Shown one piece after another: positions 1 to 8,265 of a stretch of DNA of 15,295 nucleotides. Origin of the DNA: Planctomycetota bacterium (GTDB lineage Bacteria; Planctomycetota; Planctomycetia; Planctomycetales; Planctomycetaceae); NCBI GenBank assembly GCA_029977045.1, contig JAPOLP010000039.1:1-15295 (forward strand), in the 5' to 3' direction. Under the pieces are notes generated by a model that made no database searches, was not told the DNA's origin, and saw only the letters and a list, made by a program, of their open reading frames with translations. The translations under genes and the position numbers were made by a program. The number at the start of each line of letters is the position of its first letter. The first letter of the stretch is position 1.

Positions 1-422
1 CCTGGGACCATCACCAGAAGGGCAATGACAACAGCATCACGGAGTCAGCCAAAGTCGACCGTCCGATCGCCGGCCTGCTGGAAGATCTCGATCGCCGCGG
101 CCTGCTCGACGCCCCGTTGGTGGTCGGGGGAGCGGAGTGAGGCCGCACGCCGATGGCCGAAGGAGCCGACGGTCGAAATCATCATCCGAAGGCCTTCACC
201 GTGTGGCTGGCTGGCGGCGGCGCGAAGGGCGGCTTCACTTACGGTTCGACGGACGAGTTCGGTTACGCCCCGGCAGAGAACCCCGTCCACATGCACGATC
301 TGCACGCCTCGATGCTCTACGCCTTGGGGCTCGATCACGAACGGCTGACCTACCGCCACGCCGGTCGCGATTTCCGCCTGACCGACATCCACGGCAACAT
401 CGTGCACGACCTCTTCAGTTGA
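1..422 (+). pseudogene. DUF1501 family (sulfatase-like) protein, C-terminal part, interrupted by an in-frame TGA
   Basis: This is the 3' end of a gene whose start lies left of the window. Read from base 3, the frame gives WDHHQKGND, then LLEDLDRRGLLDAPLVV, a stop TGA at 138-140, and then GRTPMAEGADGRNHHP, AGGGAKGG and a final LTDIHGNIVHDLFS, ending at TGA 420-422. Family knowledge: DUF1501 proteins are secreted, alkaline-phosphatase/sulfatase-like proteins very abundant in planctomycetes, and this region normally reads LVVWGGEFGRTP. Here the expected Trp is Gly (GGG) and the expected Phe is TGA, with no change of length. Turning a Phe codon into TGA needs at least two substitutions, so a single read error is not the simplest cause. 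The reading frame is intact on both sides. I infer a recently inactivated gene or an assembly error. It could also survive as two fragments, the second starting at ATG 153. Its stop overlaps the psd start. Confidence 0.75.
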
Positions 423-1324
423 TGGCCGCTGTGAACCCGATCGTCTACTTCGACCGCTATCAGAACTCGACGTGTACCGAACAGGTTTACGGAGACAGCT
501 ATCTGCGCTGGACCTACGGCACGTTCGCGGGGCGGCTGGCACTTGCAGCCGTCGTGAAGCGAGCCTGGTTTTCCCGCTGGTACGGCTGGCGAATGGACCG
601 CCCGGCGTCGCGGCAGAAGATCGCTCCGTTCATTCAGCAGTACGGACTCGACGCTGAAGACTTCGCGCGGCGGCCTGACGAGTTCGCGAACTTCAACGAG
701 TTCTTCTATCGCCAGTTGAAACCCGAGGCCCGGCCCGTCGATCCGGATCCGTCGAGCGTTGTCTTTCCCGCCGATGGCCGGCATCTGTGCATTCCAGACC
801 TGTCACGCAGTGACGGCCTGTTCGTGAAGGGCGAGATGTTTGATCTGGCGACTCTCCTCGGTGACGACGTTCTGGCGAAGCAGTTCGCGAGCGGATCGCT
901 GCTGCTGTCGCGTCTGTGCCCGGTCGATTATCACCGCTATCACTTTCCGGTGGCTGGCCAGGCCGGACCATCCCGGCTGATCAACGGCCCGCTGTATTCG
1001 GTGAACCCGATCGCTCTGTGGCAGAACATCAACATCCTGGCCACGAACAAACGGGCGCTGACGATCCTCGAAACAGAGTTGCTTGGTCGAGTGCTGCTGC
1101 TCGAAATCGGTGCCACCTGCGTCGGCAGCATCTGCCAGACGTATGCGGAGAACTCAACGGTCGCGAAGGGCGATGAGAAGGGTTACTTCCGCTTCGGCGG
1201 CTCGTCGACGATCACGATTTTTGAACCGGGCCGAGTGACGTTCGACGACGACCTGCTTGAGAACTCGGCACAGCAGCGTGAGCTGTATGCCCGCGTCGGT
1301 GATCACATGGGGCGGATTGTCTGA
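422..1324 (+). CDS. psd: Phosphatidylserine decarboxylase proenzyme
   Basis: The enzyme decarboxylates phosphatidylserine to phosphatidylethanolamine at the inner membrane. The 300-aa product begins like the family (NPIVYFDRY at 5-13). It carries FPADG at 115-119 with the conserved Asp, PVDYHRYHFP at 167-176 with the catalytic His region, and FGGSST at 258-263. In this family the chain cleaves itself between Gly and Ser of the GS(S/T) motif, here probably G260/S261, and the Ser becomes the pyruvoyl cofactor, leaving a short alpha chain of about 40 residues. The length fits the soluble-type Psd found in Chlamydia and Clostridium. The ATG overlaps the stop of the preceding gene (TGATG) and no Shine-Dalgarno is visible, which suggests translational coupling. 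GTG at 431 (residue 4) is an alternative start. Because the upstream frame has a premature stop, coupling may be weakened. Identity is secure from the motifs. Confidence 0.93.
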   Translation: MAAVNPIVYFDRYQNSTCTEQVYGDSYLRWTYGTFAGRLALAAVVKRAWFSRWYGWRMDRPASRQKIAPFIQQYGLDAEDFARRPDEFANFNEFFYRQLKPEARPVDPDPSSVVFPADGRHLCIPDLSRSDGLFVKGEMFDLATLLGDDVLAKQFASGSLLLSRLCPVDYHRYHFPVAGQAGPSRLINGPLYSVNPIALWQNINILATNKRALTILETELLGRVLLLEIGATCVGSICQTYAENSTVAKGDEKGYFRFGGSSTITIFEPGRVTFDDDLLENSAQQRELYARVGDHMGRIV

Positions 1325-1329
1325 GCTGC

Positions 1330-1378
1330 CTGGTGGTCAGCGAACTCACACGATTGAGCGACTGGCTGGTGGTCAGCG
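1330..1378. repeat. 13-bp direct repeat pair downstream of psd
   Basis: The sequence CTGGTGGTCAGCG occurs exactly at 1330-1342 and again at 1366-1378, 36 bp apart start to start, just after the psd stop. No function is known to me. It could be the remains of a small intergenic duplication. Confidence 0.7.
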
Positions 1379-1391
1379 TGGTCTTTTTTCT

Positions 1392-1412
1392 GCAGGTTTC
1401 GGAGAAACCTGC
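1392..1412. repeat. Perfect 9-bp palindrome between convergent genes
   Basis: GCAGGTTTC (1392-1400) and GAAACCTGC (1404-1412) form a perfect 9-bp stem with a 3-nt loop. It lies between the convergent psd and sugar dehydrogenase genes and touches the stop codon of the latter (TAG on the minus strand, 1415-1413). The T-run (1383-1388) lies upstream on the plus strand and reads as A on the minus strand, so neither strand has a classical U-tract after the hairpin. It may still end transcription in both directions or be half of a REP-like element. Confidence 0.7.
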
Positions 1413-3737
1413 CTACGGCTTTTCAGCAGCGGGCTTCAACTGAGCGATCCAGTCGCGGAACAGGGCGACGGCCTGTGCGTCCGGAATGGCTGTCCCGATC
1501 TGAGGCATCCCGCCTCGTTCGCGGATTGAAAGCCGCTTCAGCAGGACAGACCGCTCGGGTGAACCGGGAGCAACCAGTCGGGCGTCATCGATACCGAAGC
1601 GGTGATGCAGCGGCTGCTCGTCGATGACGCGCATATCCGGAGTCTTCGTCGCGATGCTCATCAGCATCTGAGCGTTACCGCCGCCAGCTTCGACATGACA
1701 GTGAGCACAGTTCGCGTGCAGGTAACTTCTCGCTCGGTCTTCCAGCGACGCGGACGTCGAATATGGATCGGCCAGGCGTTCGTGATCGTCAGCGTTGAAG
1801 CTGCCGTCTGAGCCCGGCTTGCGTTTGAGTTTGAAGAAGCCGAGATGTTCGAGCGTGCGAAGCTGGTTGTCGGTTACGTCGCCGTAATCGTGATCGCGGT
1901 TCATCTGCGGCGTCGACAGGCCGAGGACGAAGTTGCCGGCGCGGCTATGACAGACCATGCACTCGGCCCGGCTGGGGTATCGCCACTGTCGTTTGATCTT
2001 CTGCCCTTCGGCAGACTGCACCTCGAACGACCGGTCCGCTCCCGCTGCCTCGACAAGCACTGCGTCGGTCTGCTCGCGGTTCCACTCGTACGAATACCCG
2101 ACCCATTCGCCCTGCTGACGCACAAGGAACCGCGTTTCAATCCAGCGCTGCGAGACCGGGTCACCTTCGGTCATCTCCAGGCCGAACGACTTCACGAGGA
2201 CGGAGCCTTCCGGGAAGTTCCAGCTCCGCACGCCGCTGGCGCCGATTTTCGGGGGCTGGCCGTTCTCACCAGCTTCTGCCGGAATCGCGAAGAACCGCGA
2301 CTTAATGGCTCCGTCCGACCACAGCGGTGAATTCACCGAGTACGGAATCACGCCGGCCTGCATTTCGTGCTTTTGCACATCGCGGAACAGACCGCTCTCG
2401 CTGAGCTTCCTCGGAAAGTCAGCATTGGCCGATCGGTCCGCCACCGCTTCGAGTGTGTAAAGCCCGCCCTCTTTCTGATGGTCCGTGATCAGCAGTTCGC
2501 CGTCCGGGCCGATGCCGAACGACGTGATCTGCAGCCGGCTGTCAGCAATCTCCTGGTGCCAGGTGACCTGCTTTCCGTCGTGCCGTCCTGCCCAGATCTT
2601 GCCGGTCGAATAGTCGCCGTAGATGTACGCGCCGCGCAGCTCAGGAAGCTTCTGGCCGTAATACACGACTCCGCCGGTCAGTGAGCGGGCTTCCGCGTGC
2701 GGATGGTCGAACGCCGGTTTGACGTGCGGCGTCGGGCCGAGCTTGCGTTCGAGATAAAACGGGTGCCCGCCTTCGTAGACGCTCCAGCCATAATTGTCGC
2801 CGCGACGCACAAAGTAGACCTGCTCCCACAGATCCTGGCCGTTATTGCCGACCCAGATGTGCCCGGTCTTCGGATCGGTCGTCATCCGCCAGGGATTCCG
2901 CAGCCCGTACGCCCAGGTTTCTCCGCGAGCGTTCGGTATTCCCACAAACGGGTTGTCCTGCGGAATCGAATACGCCCGCCCTTTGTCGGGATGATCGACG
3001 TCCAGCCGCAGCACCTTTGCCAGCAGATGGTCGAGCCCCTGGCCGACGATGTTCGTATCCGAGTCCGACGTTCCGTCACCGGTCGTCACGTAGAGCATCC
3101 CGTCGAGTCCGAACGTCGGCGCCGCTCCGTTATGCCCGTTCGATTCCCACTCGATGATGACGGTTTCGGAGTCCGCTTCGATCTGAAATGGCTCAGCCCG
3201 GCTCAGCGTGTACCGCGTGATCCGGCACGTCTTGCGATCACCCTCGCGCGTCCCGTGCCCGCCGACATAGAGGTATCCATTCTCCGCATACCGAGGATGA
3301 AAGCAGACGCTGTAAATCGAATCCGGAGTTTCGAGCAGAACCTCGAATGGCGTTTCGCCCTCCCGAGCCGCACCGTCCGACTTGCCACCAGCAGCAGTCG
3401 TCGCACCGGGCTTCAACCGACAAAGCCGAAACGTCTTCTTCGCCCTGTCGTTGTCGATAAACAGAATCCGCTGCGTCAGAGGCTCGGTCGTCACAAAGAT
3501 CGGAAACTCAATGCCGAGTTCCGGCAGTGCCCGCTGTACCTCAAACGGCAACGGCGGATCCGGCGAACCAACAACCCGTGACGTCGTGAACGGCACGTAT
3601 TCCGGGATTCCGTAAGGCTTTTCGGGCGAATCCGCTGCCATCGCGCTGGCACTGAGACACGCCACAATAAGCACGCCAAAAGAAATCCACTCACTATGAC
3701 CGGGCATTCTGGTTGCTTCTGACTTCCTACGATTCAT
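1413..3737 (-). CDS. Secreted PQQ-dependent glucose/sorbosone-type dehydrogenase fused to a diheme cytochrome c region
   Basis: This 774-aa exported protein probably oxidises a sugar and passes electrons to its own hemes in the periplasm. A signal peptide ends at about residue 34 (LSASAMA). Residues about 60-430 are a GSDH beta-propeller: NGHNGAAPTFGLDG with the conserved His202, YVTTGDG, YGLRNPWR at 277-284, NNGQDLWEQV at 298-307, NYGW, and SLTGGVVYYG with YIYGDYSTGKIW at 352-383. Residues about 440-770 match the region found in SO_2930/HNE_0200-type diheme proteins (GLFRD, PYSVNSPLWSDGA at 465-477), with heme motifs CMVCH at 593-597 and CAHCH at 677-681. The distal heme ligands were not identified. 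The start ATG at 3737 has GAGAG a few bases upstream; Met11 would still give a signal peptide but lacks such a site. The gene is convergent with psd and its TAG stop abuts a palindrome. PQQ dependence and substrate are inferred from the family. Confidence 0.88.
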   Translation of the reverse strand: MNRRKSEATRMPGHSEWISFGVLIVACLSASAMAADSPEKPYGIPEYVPFTTSRVVGSPDPPLPFEVQRALPELGIEFPIFVTTEPLTQRILFIDNDRAKKTFRLCRLKPGATTAAGGKSDGAAREGETPFEVLLETPDSIYSVCFHPRYAENGYLYVGGHGTREGDRKTCRITRYTLSRAEPFQIEADSETVIIEWESNGHNGAAPTFGLDGMLYVTTGDGTSDSDTNIVGQGLDHLLAKVLRLDVDHPDKGRAYSIPQDNPFVGIPNARGETWAYGLRNPWRMTTDPKTGHIWVGNNGQDLWEQVYFVRRGDNYGWSVYEGGHPFYLERKLGPTPHVKPAFDHPHAEARSLTGGVVYYGQKLPELRGAYIYGDYSTGKIWAGRHDGKQVTWHQEIADSRLQITSFGIGPDGELLITDHQKEGGLYTLEAVADRSANADFPRKLSESGLFRDVQKHEMQAGVIPYSVNSPLWSDGAIKSRFFAIPAEAGENGQPPKIGASGVRSWNFPEGSVLVKSFGLEMTEGDPVSQRWIETRFLVRQQGEWVGYSYEWNREQTDAVLVEAAGADRSFEVQSAEGQKIKRQWRYPSRAECMVCHSRAGNFVLGLSTPQMNRDHDYGDVTDNQLRTLEHLGFFKLKRKPGSDGSFNADDHERLADPYSTSASLEDRARSYLHANCAHCHVEAGGGNAQMLMSIATKTPDMRVIDEQPLHHRFGIDDARLVAPGSPERSVLLKRLSIRERGGMPQIGTAIPDAQAVALFRDWIAQLKPAAEKP

Positions 3738-4078
3738 CGGACTCTCTCAGCAGGTGAAAAGACGCGAAGGCAACCCAGCAGTCCTGTAATCACGAATGCT
3801 GACGCCTCACCCCAGCAGTGTGACGTTCCTCAAATCCGTCAGGCAATCGGCAGACGGACTCACAATGTATTCTCGCAGTGGGTTCGCCTCGCAGTTGCCG
3901 TGTGCTCTGAGTCTGCACTGCAGCCGAAGCCAGCCGCGCCAGCACTGTCACGAGCGCAGGCTGAATCGATCGCATCTATACAACTTTTCGTCCCGTTGTG
4001 TGCATACTGTAACGAGTGGCACGTCACGAAATTCTCCGATCAGCAGGCAGACGCTTCGCGGAACTGTGGGGATGAAAC
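3738..4078. other. Divergent intergenic region of 341 bp
   Basis: The region separates the start codons of the sugar dehydrogenase (minus) and the HEAT protein (plus) and should hold promoters for both. Its right half is A/T-richer, for example CTATACAACTTTT around 3975-3987 and GCATACTGTAAC around 4001-4012, but I could not assign -35/-10 pairs with confidence. Short open frames here have no recognisable product. No strong palindrome was seen. Confidence 0.5.
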
Positions 4079-7063
4079 ATGAATCAGACTGAGTTGCCGA
4101 ATGGCGAATCCGAAACCTCAGTCAGCAAGCCGCCGTCGAAAGCGGTTTTCTGGTGTGGAATTGTGGTCGTGGCATCAGCCGCGTTCGGGGTGTTCGCATT
4201 TGTGGTGTCCGACCGCGACTCATTAGGCCGAGTGGCCACTTCCGACCAGCCTGGATCGCCGAAAACTGCGCTGGAACCGATTTCGGTTCAGATCAACGAC
4301 GATGGCTTCGTTGACGAGGAATCGAGAACACGACTGCTGCAAGAGGTCGTTTCCATTGATGAAGACCGGCGACTGCAGGCGTTTCAACAGTTCCGTCTGC
4401 TGCCAGAGGTTGCCCGAACGGAACTGCTCTCCAGTGCAACGACCGTTAAAGCTCTCGTGCCGCTGTTGCCGGAATATGAGTGGGGCTTAAAGCACGATTC
4501 TGGAGACGTTTTGAAGAATTGGTTTGCGAGCGTTCCGCGTTCAGCCCGGCAGCCTCTGATTGAAGCTCTCGAAAGTCCGGACCCGAATCTTCAGAAGTCA
4601 GCATTGAGGTTCTGGGGGCTCCATCGGGTGGAAGCTACAGGAAGTCCCGTTTTTGAGCCGCAACTTGTCCCGGTACTTCTACGGATACTCCAGGGCTTGA
4701 ACGACCGGCCTGTGTCGTTAGCAGATACGGCCAGCGAGGATCAACCGGAATGGAAGGTTCGACAGATCGAGCACGAACGCGTCGAGATCATGCGGTCGGC
4801 TCTTGAGTTGCTCGGTCGACACCTGGATGAAATCCGTGATCCAGCGACTGTCATCGACGTCGCTCTGGAGCTGTTGAACCATCAGAACTATCAGATTCGA
4901 TACGCTGCGGTGAGTTCATTCGAACGTGCCCCACCTCAGTTTCACGACAGAATTGTGTCGGCCCTGATGGGCCTGCTTGAAGTTGAATCTGATGGGCTTG
5001 TTATTCCAGCAACGTGCCACATTCTCTGGAGAATCCGTGATGAGCGGGCCGTCGAAGCACTTTCCGCGCGGCTTGGGCAACAACCTCTCTTCACGACTTA
5101 CGGCGGAGATCGCAGAGAAATGTCCGACTCGGAAATTGCCTCTGCCGAACGCAGCATCCGGAAATCCATCTGCCTGGCTCTCGAACACCAGCGTCACCCT
5201 CGGGTAATCCATGCACTGCGAGCGCAGCTGCCCCTGAACGATCCAGGCGTCGTGACGGCACTCGGGCGGCTGGGCGATACCAGTTCGCGACAGACGTTTC
5301 TGAAACTTCTTAAGTCTCCCGATGTCGAACTGCGGCTGGCCGCCGCACAGGCGCTGGGCCGCGTTGCTGATCAGTCCTCGTTCGATCCGCTGGCGGAGGA
5401 GCTGTCCGGCGAACTCGACAGCGACGTCGCCAGTCTTTACCGCCAGGAGAAATACCCTCGTGAGCAACTGCTTCAAGCGGTCTCATATGCGCTTACTACT
5501 GCCGATGCAGCGCGAGCAGCCAAGTTAGTCGTTCAGTCACTTGGCCGGCCATCGCTCCGGCACGTGGAAATGAAGTCATGGCCTAACGAGTGCGGTCGCG
5601 ACCCTCGTTACGGAGCACTTCAACAGGTAAGCCGCCTCTCGGCGCCACTACTGATCGACGCTCTTCGCCAGAAGCCCGGGCGTTCGACCGGTGACGATGA
5701 CGCTCCAAAGGAAGGCACATCGGACGAGGCCCGCTATCGAAGGACACCGGTCCTTGCCGAAATGCTCAGGTCACGCTGGCTGTATGCCGAAGATGAGCAA
5801 CCGGTCACAGAACTGCTGATTGATCAGGTGCAGTCAAGTGAGCCTGTTGTCCCGTATCTCGCGCTCAGGGCTCTGTATGAGCGTCAGTCGCCCGCTGCAA
5901 TCGACAGCATTTTGCGACTGCTGGAGTCCAATCGGCCTGCGACGGAGCCGTATAACAGCGTCAACAAGTTGGCGGCTCTGTCACTGGTATGGATTGCGGA
6001 CACTGAAACCGCAGGCGATCGAATTGTTGCCCTGGCGTCGCATCCGGAGGTTCCAGTTCGTGAAGCAGTCGCGCGCGTGCTGGTGAAAACCGGTCACTCC
6101 GAAACGGCGGCAACTCTTCTGGCTCTGCTGTTCGATAAAGAAACTGGAGTGAAAGCGGCCGCAGCCGAACAGCTTGGCGTGTTCGGTGACCAGACGCTGG
6201 GGAGGGAGTTACTGGATCGGCTGAAGGCAACCCAGTCAGACGCGGCACCGGTTTTCGTAGCAAGAGAGACGCGGTTTGTCGTTGCTCTGATTCAGTCACT
6301 GGGGATGCTGAAGTACGACCAGGCCACGGAAACGCTGGCTCACTTCCTGACAAAATCGGATCCAGAGCTTCGCGCCGCTGCGATGGTTGCGCTCATGCAA
6401 CTGGATGATGATCGAGGGCTTGCCGCGTTCTGCAAGGCTGTCAGGGGTTATGAGAAGTCTCTCCGGCAGCACACATTCAGGCACGCGTCGAAGGTGGCCC
6501 GGCTCGCCAGTCAGGGGCATGGTCCGCATCCTCTGAACCGACCGGAAGCAGTCGATGCGCTTCTTCCTCAACTCGCCGATGAGTCATCCAATTACGAACT
6601 CATGACGATGGTCGCAATTCTGTCCGGCATCCCGACTGAGGCTGGACAGGAAACACTACGAACATACTGCCGCAACTCTGATCAGGACGTCCGATCAGTC
6701 GCCGTGTCAGCCTTTCTGACAACCGATGCCCCCGATCGCTTCGAGACACTCAGTGCTTTCTTAAATGCCCGGGGACGTGGCGGTCAGCGCGAAGCCCTTA
6801 AGAAACTCAACACTCTGCTCGAAACAGCTGACGTCGAGACTCAGAGGTCAGCGATCAGCGGCTGGGTCGATTCTGTGCTCCCGCTCCTGGATGACAGCGA
6901 GAATCGCTGGAACGCACTGACAGACCTCGAAGATCTGGTTCCGCAGGCGGAGTCCGAGAGGTCCCGTATCATTGAGGCCCTGCAAAGTCGGTCCCACCAG
7001 CTCGCCAGCCACGACCTCTTCAGGAGCCGGATTCTCGCCGCACTGTCCCGACTCACGAAGTGA
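4079..7063 (+). CDS. Membrane-anchored HEAT-repeat protein
   Basis: The 994-aa product has a short polar N-terminus, one hydrophobic helix at about residues 22-43 (AVFWCGIVVVASAAFGVFAF), and then about 950 residues of repeated amphipathic helix pairs. Many carry HEAT/PBS-lyase-like signatures: LRLAAAQALGRVADQSSFDPLAEEL, VREAVARVLVKTGHSETAATLLALL, VKAAAAEQLGVFGDQTLGRELL and LRAAAMVALMQLDDDRGL. Such alpha-solenoids bind other proteins, and the single helix would place it on the periplasmic side of the inner membrane. No catalytic domain, heme motif or cysteine cluster was seen, so partner and role are unknown. The start ATG at 4079 has GGGGA about 7 nt upstream. A second ATG at 4072 is in another frame and stops within seven codons. 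The gene stands alone, divergent from the dehydrogenase and 190 bp before the next gene. Codon use looks slightly less GC-rich than its neighbours by eye. Confidence 0.85.
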   Translation: MNQTELPNGESETSVSKPPSKAVFWCGIVVVASAAFGVFAFVVSDRDSLGRVATSDQPGSPKTALEPISVQINDDGFVDEESRTRLLQEVVSIDEDRRLQAFQQFRLLPEVARTELLSSATTVKALVPLLPEYEWGLKHDSGDVLKNWFASVPRSARQPLIEALESPDPNLQKSALRFWGLHRVEATGSPVFEPQLVPVLLRILQGLNDRPVSLADTASEDQPEWKVRQIEHERVEIMRSALELLGRHLDEIRDPATVIDVALELLNHQNYQIRYAAVSSFERAPPQFHDRIVSALMGLLEVESDGLVIPATCHILWRIRDERAVEALSARLGQQPLFTTYGGDRREMSDSEIASAERSIRKSICLALEHQRHPRVIHALRAQLPLNDPGVVTALGRLGDTSSRQTFLKLLKSPDVELRLAAAQALGRVADQSSFDPLAEELSGELDSDVASLYRQEKYPREQLLQAVSYALTTADAARAAKLVVQSLGRPSLRHVEMKSWPNECGRDPRYGALQQVSRLSAPLLIDALRQKPGRSTGDDDAPKEGTSDEARYRRTPVLAEMLRSRWLYAEDEQPVTELLIDQVQSSEPVVPYLALRALYERQSPAAIDSILRLLESNRPATEPYNSVNKLAALSLVWIADTETAGDRIVALASHPEVPVREAVARVLVKTGHSETAATLLALLFDKETGVKAAAAEQLGVFGDQTLGRELLDRLKATQSDAAPVFVARETRFVVALIQSLGMLKYDQATETLAHFLTKSDPELRAAAMVALMQLDDDRGLAAFCKAVRGYEKSLRQHTFRHASKVARLASQGHGPHPLNRPEAVDALLPQLADESSNYELMTMVAILSGIPTEAGQETLRTYCRNSDQDVRSVAVSAFLTTDAPDRFETLSAFLNARGRGGQREALKKLNTLLETADVETQRSAISGWVDSVLPLLDDSENRWNALTDLEDLVPQAESERSRIIEALQSRSHQLASHDLFRSRILAALSRLTK

Positions 7064-7253
7064 CCGCACGCGTCTGATGAACTGAGCTGCTCGCCACAGT
7101 GGGGATCGACGACGCCAGCCTGCTCTTCATAGTTCAGATGCAGGTGAGCCGTTATCTTCACGCCCACTCCACGTTCCGGTCACGGCATGATTCCAGCGGC
7201 CCGGTTGTGAGTAGCGAGCTTTCGTTTTCATCGGTCAATTCAGGAACTGTCGT

Positions 7254-8237
7254 ATGCCGACCTGTCGTTTGAAGTGGTTCTGGATCCTGGCTCTCGTCAC
7301 GGTCGTCGGTTGCGGAACCTCGGAGATCGAGACGCAGACCGCGCGGCCGTCGGCGGGCTCTGAACCAAGTGAGAAGCCGCGCGTCGCACTGATCATGAAG
7401 TCGCTGGCAAACGAGTTCTTCTCGACGATGGCCGCCGGAGCGGAGTCGCATCAGAAAGAGCACGCTGGCGATTACGAGCTGATCGTTAACGGCATCAAGG
7501 ACGAACGCGATCTCAGTCGGCAGGTGGCTCTGGTTGAAGAGATGGTCGCGGCGGGGGTCGACGCGATCGTCATCGCGCCGGCAGACTCGAAAGCTCTCGT
7601 CCCGGCACTGCGTCGAGCCAAAGACGCGGGCGTTGTCGTCGTCAATATCGACAACCGGCTCGATACCGAAGTGCTGCAGCAGGAAGAGGTCGCGATCCCG
7701 TTTGTAGGGCCGGACAACAAAGCCGGTGCGAAGAAAGTCGGAGCACACCTGGCGACGACGCTCCAGAAGGGCGACAAAGTCGCGGTCCTGGAAGGCATCC
7801 GCACCTCGTTCAACGGCACACAGCGGCGACTGGGATTTGAAGAGGCGATGGCCGAAGCCGGAATCGAGATCGTCGATAGCCAGTCGGCTGAGTGGGAGAT
7901 GAGCATCGCTAACACGATTGCCGCCGCGATGCTCAGCGAGCATCCGGAGATCAAAGCGATTCTCGCGGCCAACGACAGCATGGCTCTGGGAGCGATCGCC
8001 GCCGTCAAAGCTTCTGATCGAGCGGACAATGTGCAGATCGTCGGCTTCGACAATATCACCGCTGTCCAGCAGGCGATCCGTGACAGAGCGATCCTCGCCA
8101 CTGCCGACCAGCACTGGGATCAGCTCGCAGTGTTTGGCATTGAAGCCGCGTTGAAACTGCTCGCCGATCCAAACGCGACCGCCGAGGACGTCGAAACGCC
8201 GGTCGACCTGATTACCGCCGAATCGCTCGGCGAGTAG
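7254..8237 (+). CDS. Sugar ABC transporter substrate-binding lipoprotein (RbsB-like)
   Basis: This 327-aa protein captures a sugar outside the cytoplasmic membrane and delivers it to an ABC permease. A lipoprotein signal is visible (WFWILALVTVVGC, lipid-bearing Cys20). The mature part is a type I periplasmic-binding fold of the Peripla_BP_4 group: PRVALIMKSLANEFFSTMAAGAE at about 43-65, GVDAIVIAPADS, VVVVNIDNRLD, PFVGPDNKAGAKKVGAHL, NGTQRRLGFEEAM, ILAANDSMALGAIAAV and VQIVGFDNI. The Asn/Asp/Arg pattern resembles ribose or galactose binders, but the ligand cannot be told from the sequence. The start ATG at 7254 has AGGAA about 9 nt upstream. A permease gene follows after 122 bp that hold a palindromic repeat; no ATPase gene is adjacent. 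The stop TAG lies in a GTAGC motif followed by a small hairpin (GCCCG 8237-8241 / CGGGC 8248-8252). Confidence 0.9.
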   Translation: MPTCRLKWFWILALVTVVGCGTSEIETQTARPSAGSEPSEKPRVALIMKSLANEFFSTMAAGAESHQKEHAGDYELIVNGIKDERDLSRQVALVEEMVAAGVDAIVIAPADSKALVPALRRAKDAGVVVVNIDNRLDTEVLQQEEVAIPFVGPDNKAGAKKVGAHLATTLQKGDKVAVLEGIRTSFNGTQRRLGFEEAMAEAGIEIVDSQSAEWEMSIANTIAAAMLSEHPEIKAILAANDSMALGAIAAVKASDRADNVQIVGFDNITAVQQAIRDRAILATADQHWDQLAVFGIEAALKLLADPNATAEDVETPVDLITAESLGE

Positions 8238-8265
8238 CCCGCCTGACCGGGCAGGGAGTTCGTGA

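Noticed and set aside
137..421. N-terminal extension of psd to 137
   Set aside because: The extension reads as arginine-rich, out-of-frame translation of the DUF1501 coding region; the Psd family starts near NPIVYFDRY.
2697..3581. Long open frame on the plus strand opposite the dehydrogenase gene
   Set aside because: The translation is arginine- and proline-rich without domain features, while the minus-strand protein has intact propeller motifs.
3796..4092. Small open frame in the divergent region before the HEAT gene
   Set aside because: No ribosome site, no recognisable product, and it overlaps the HEAT gene start.
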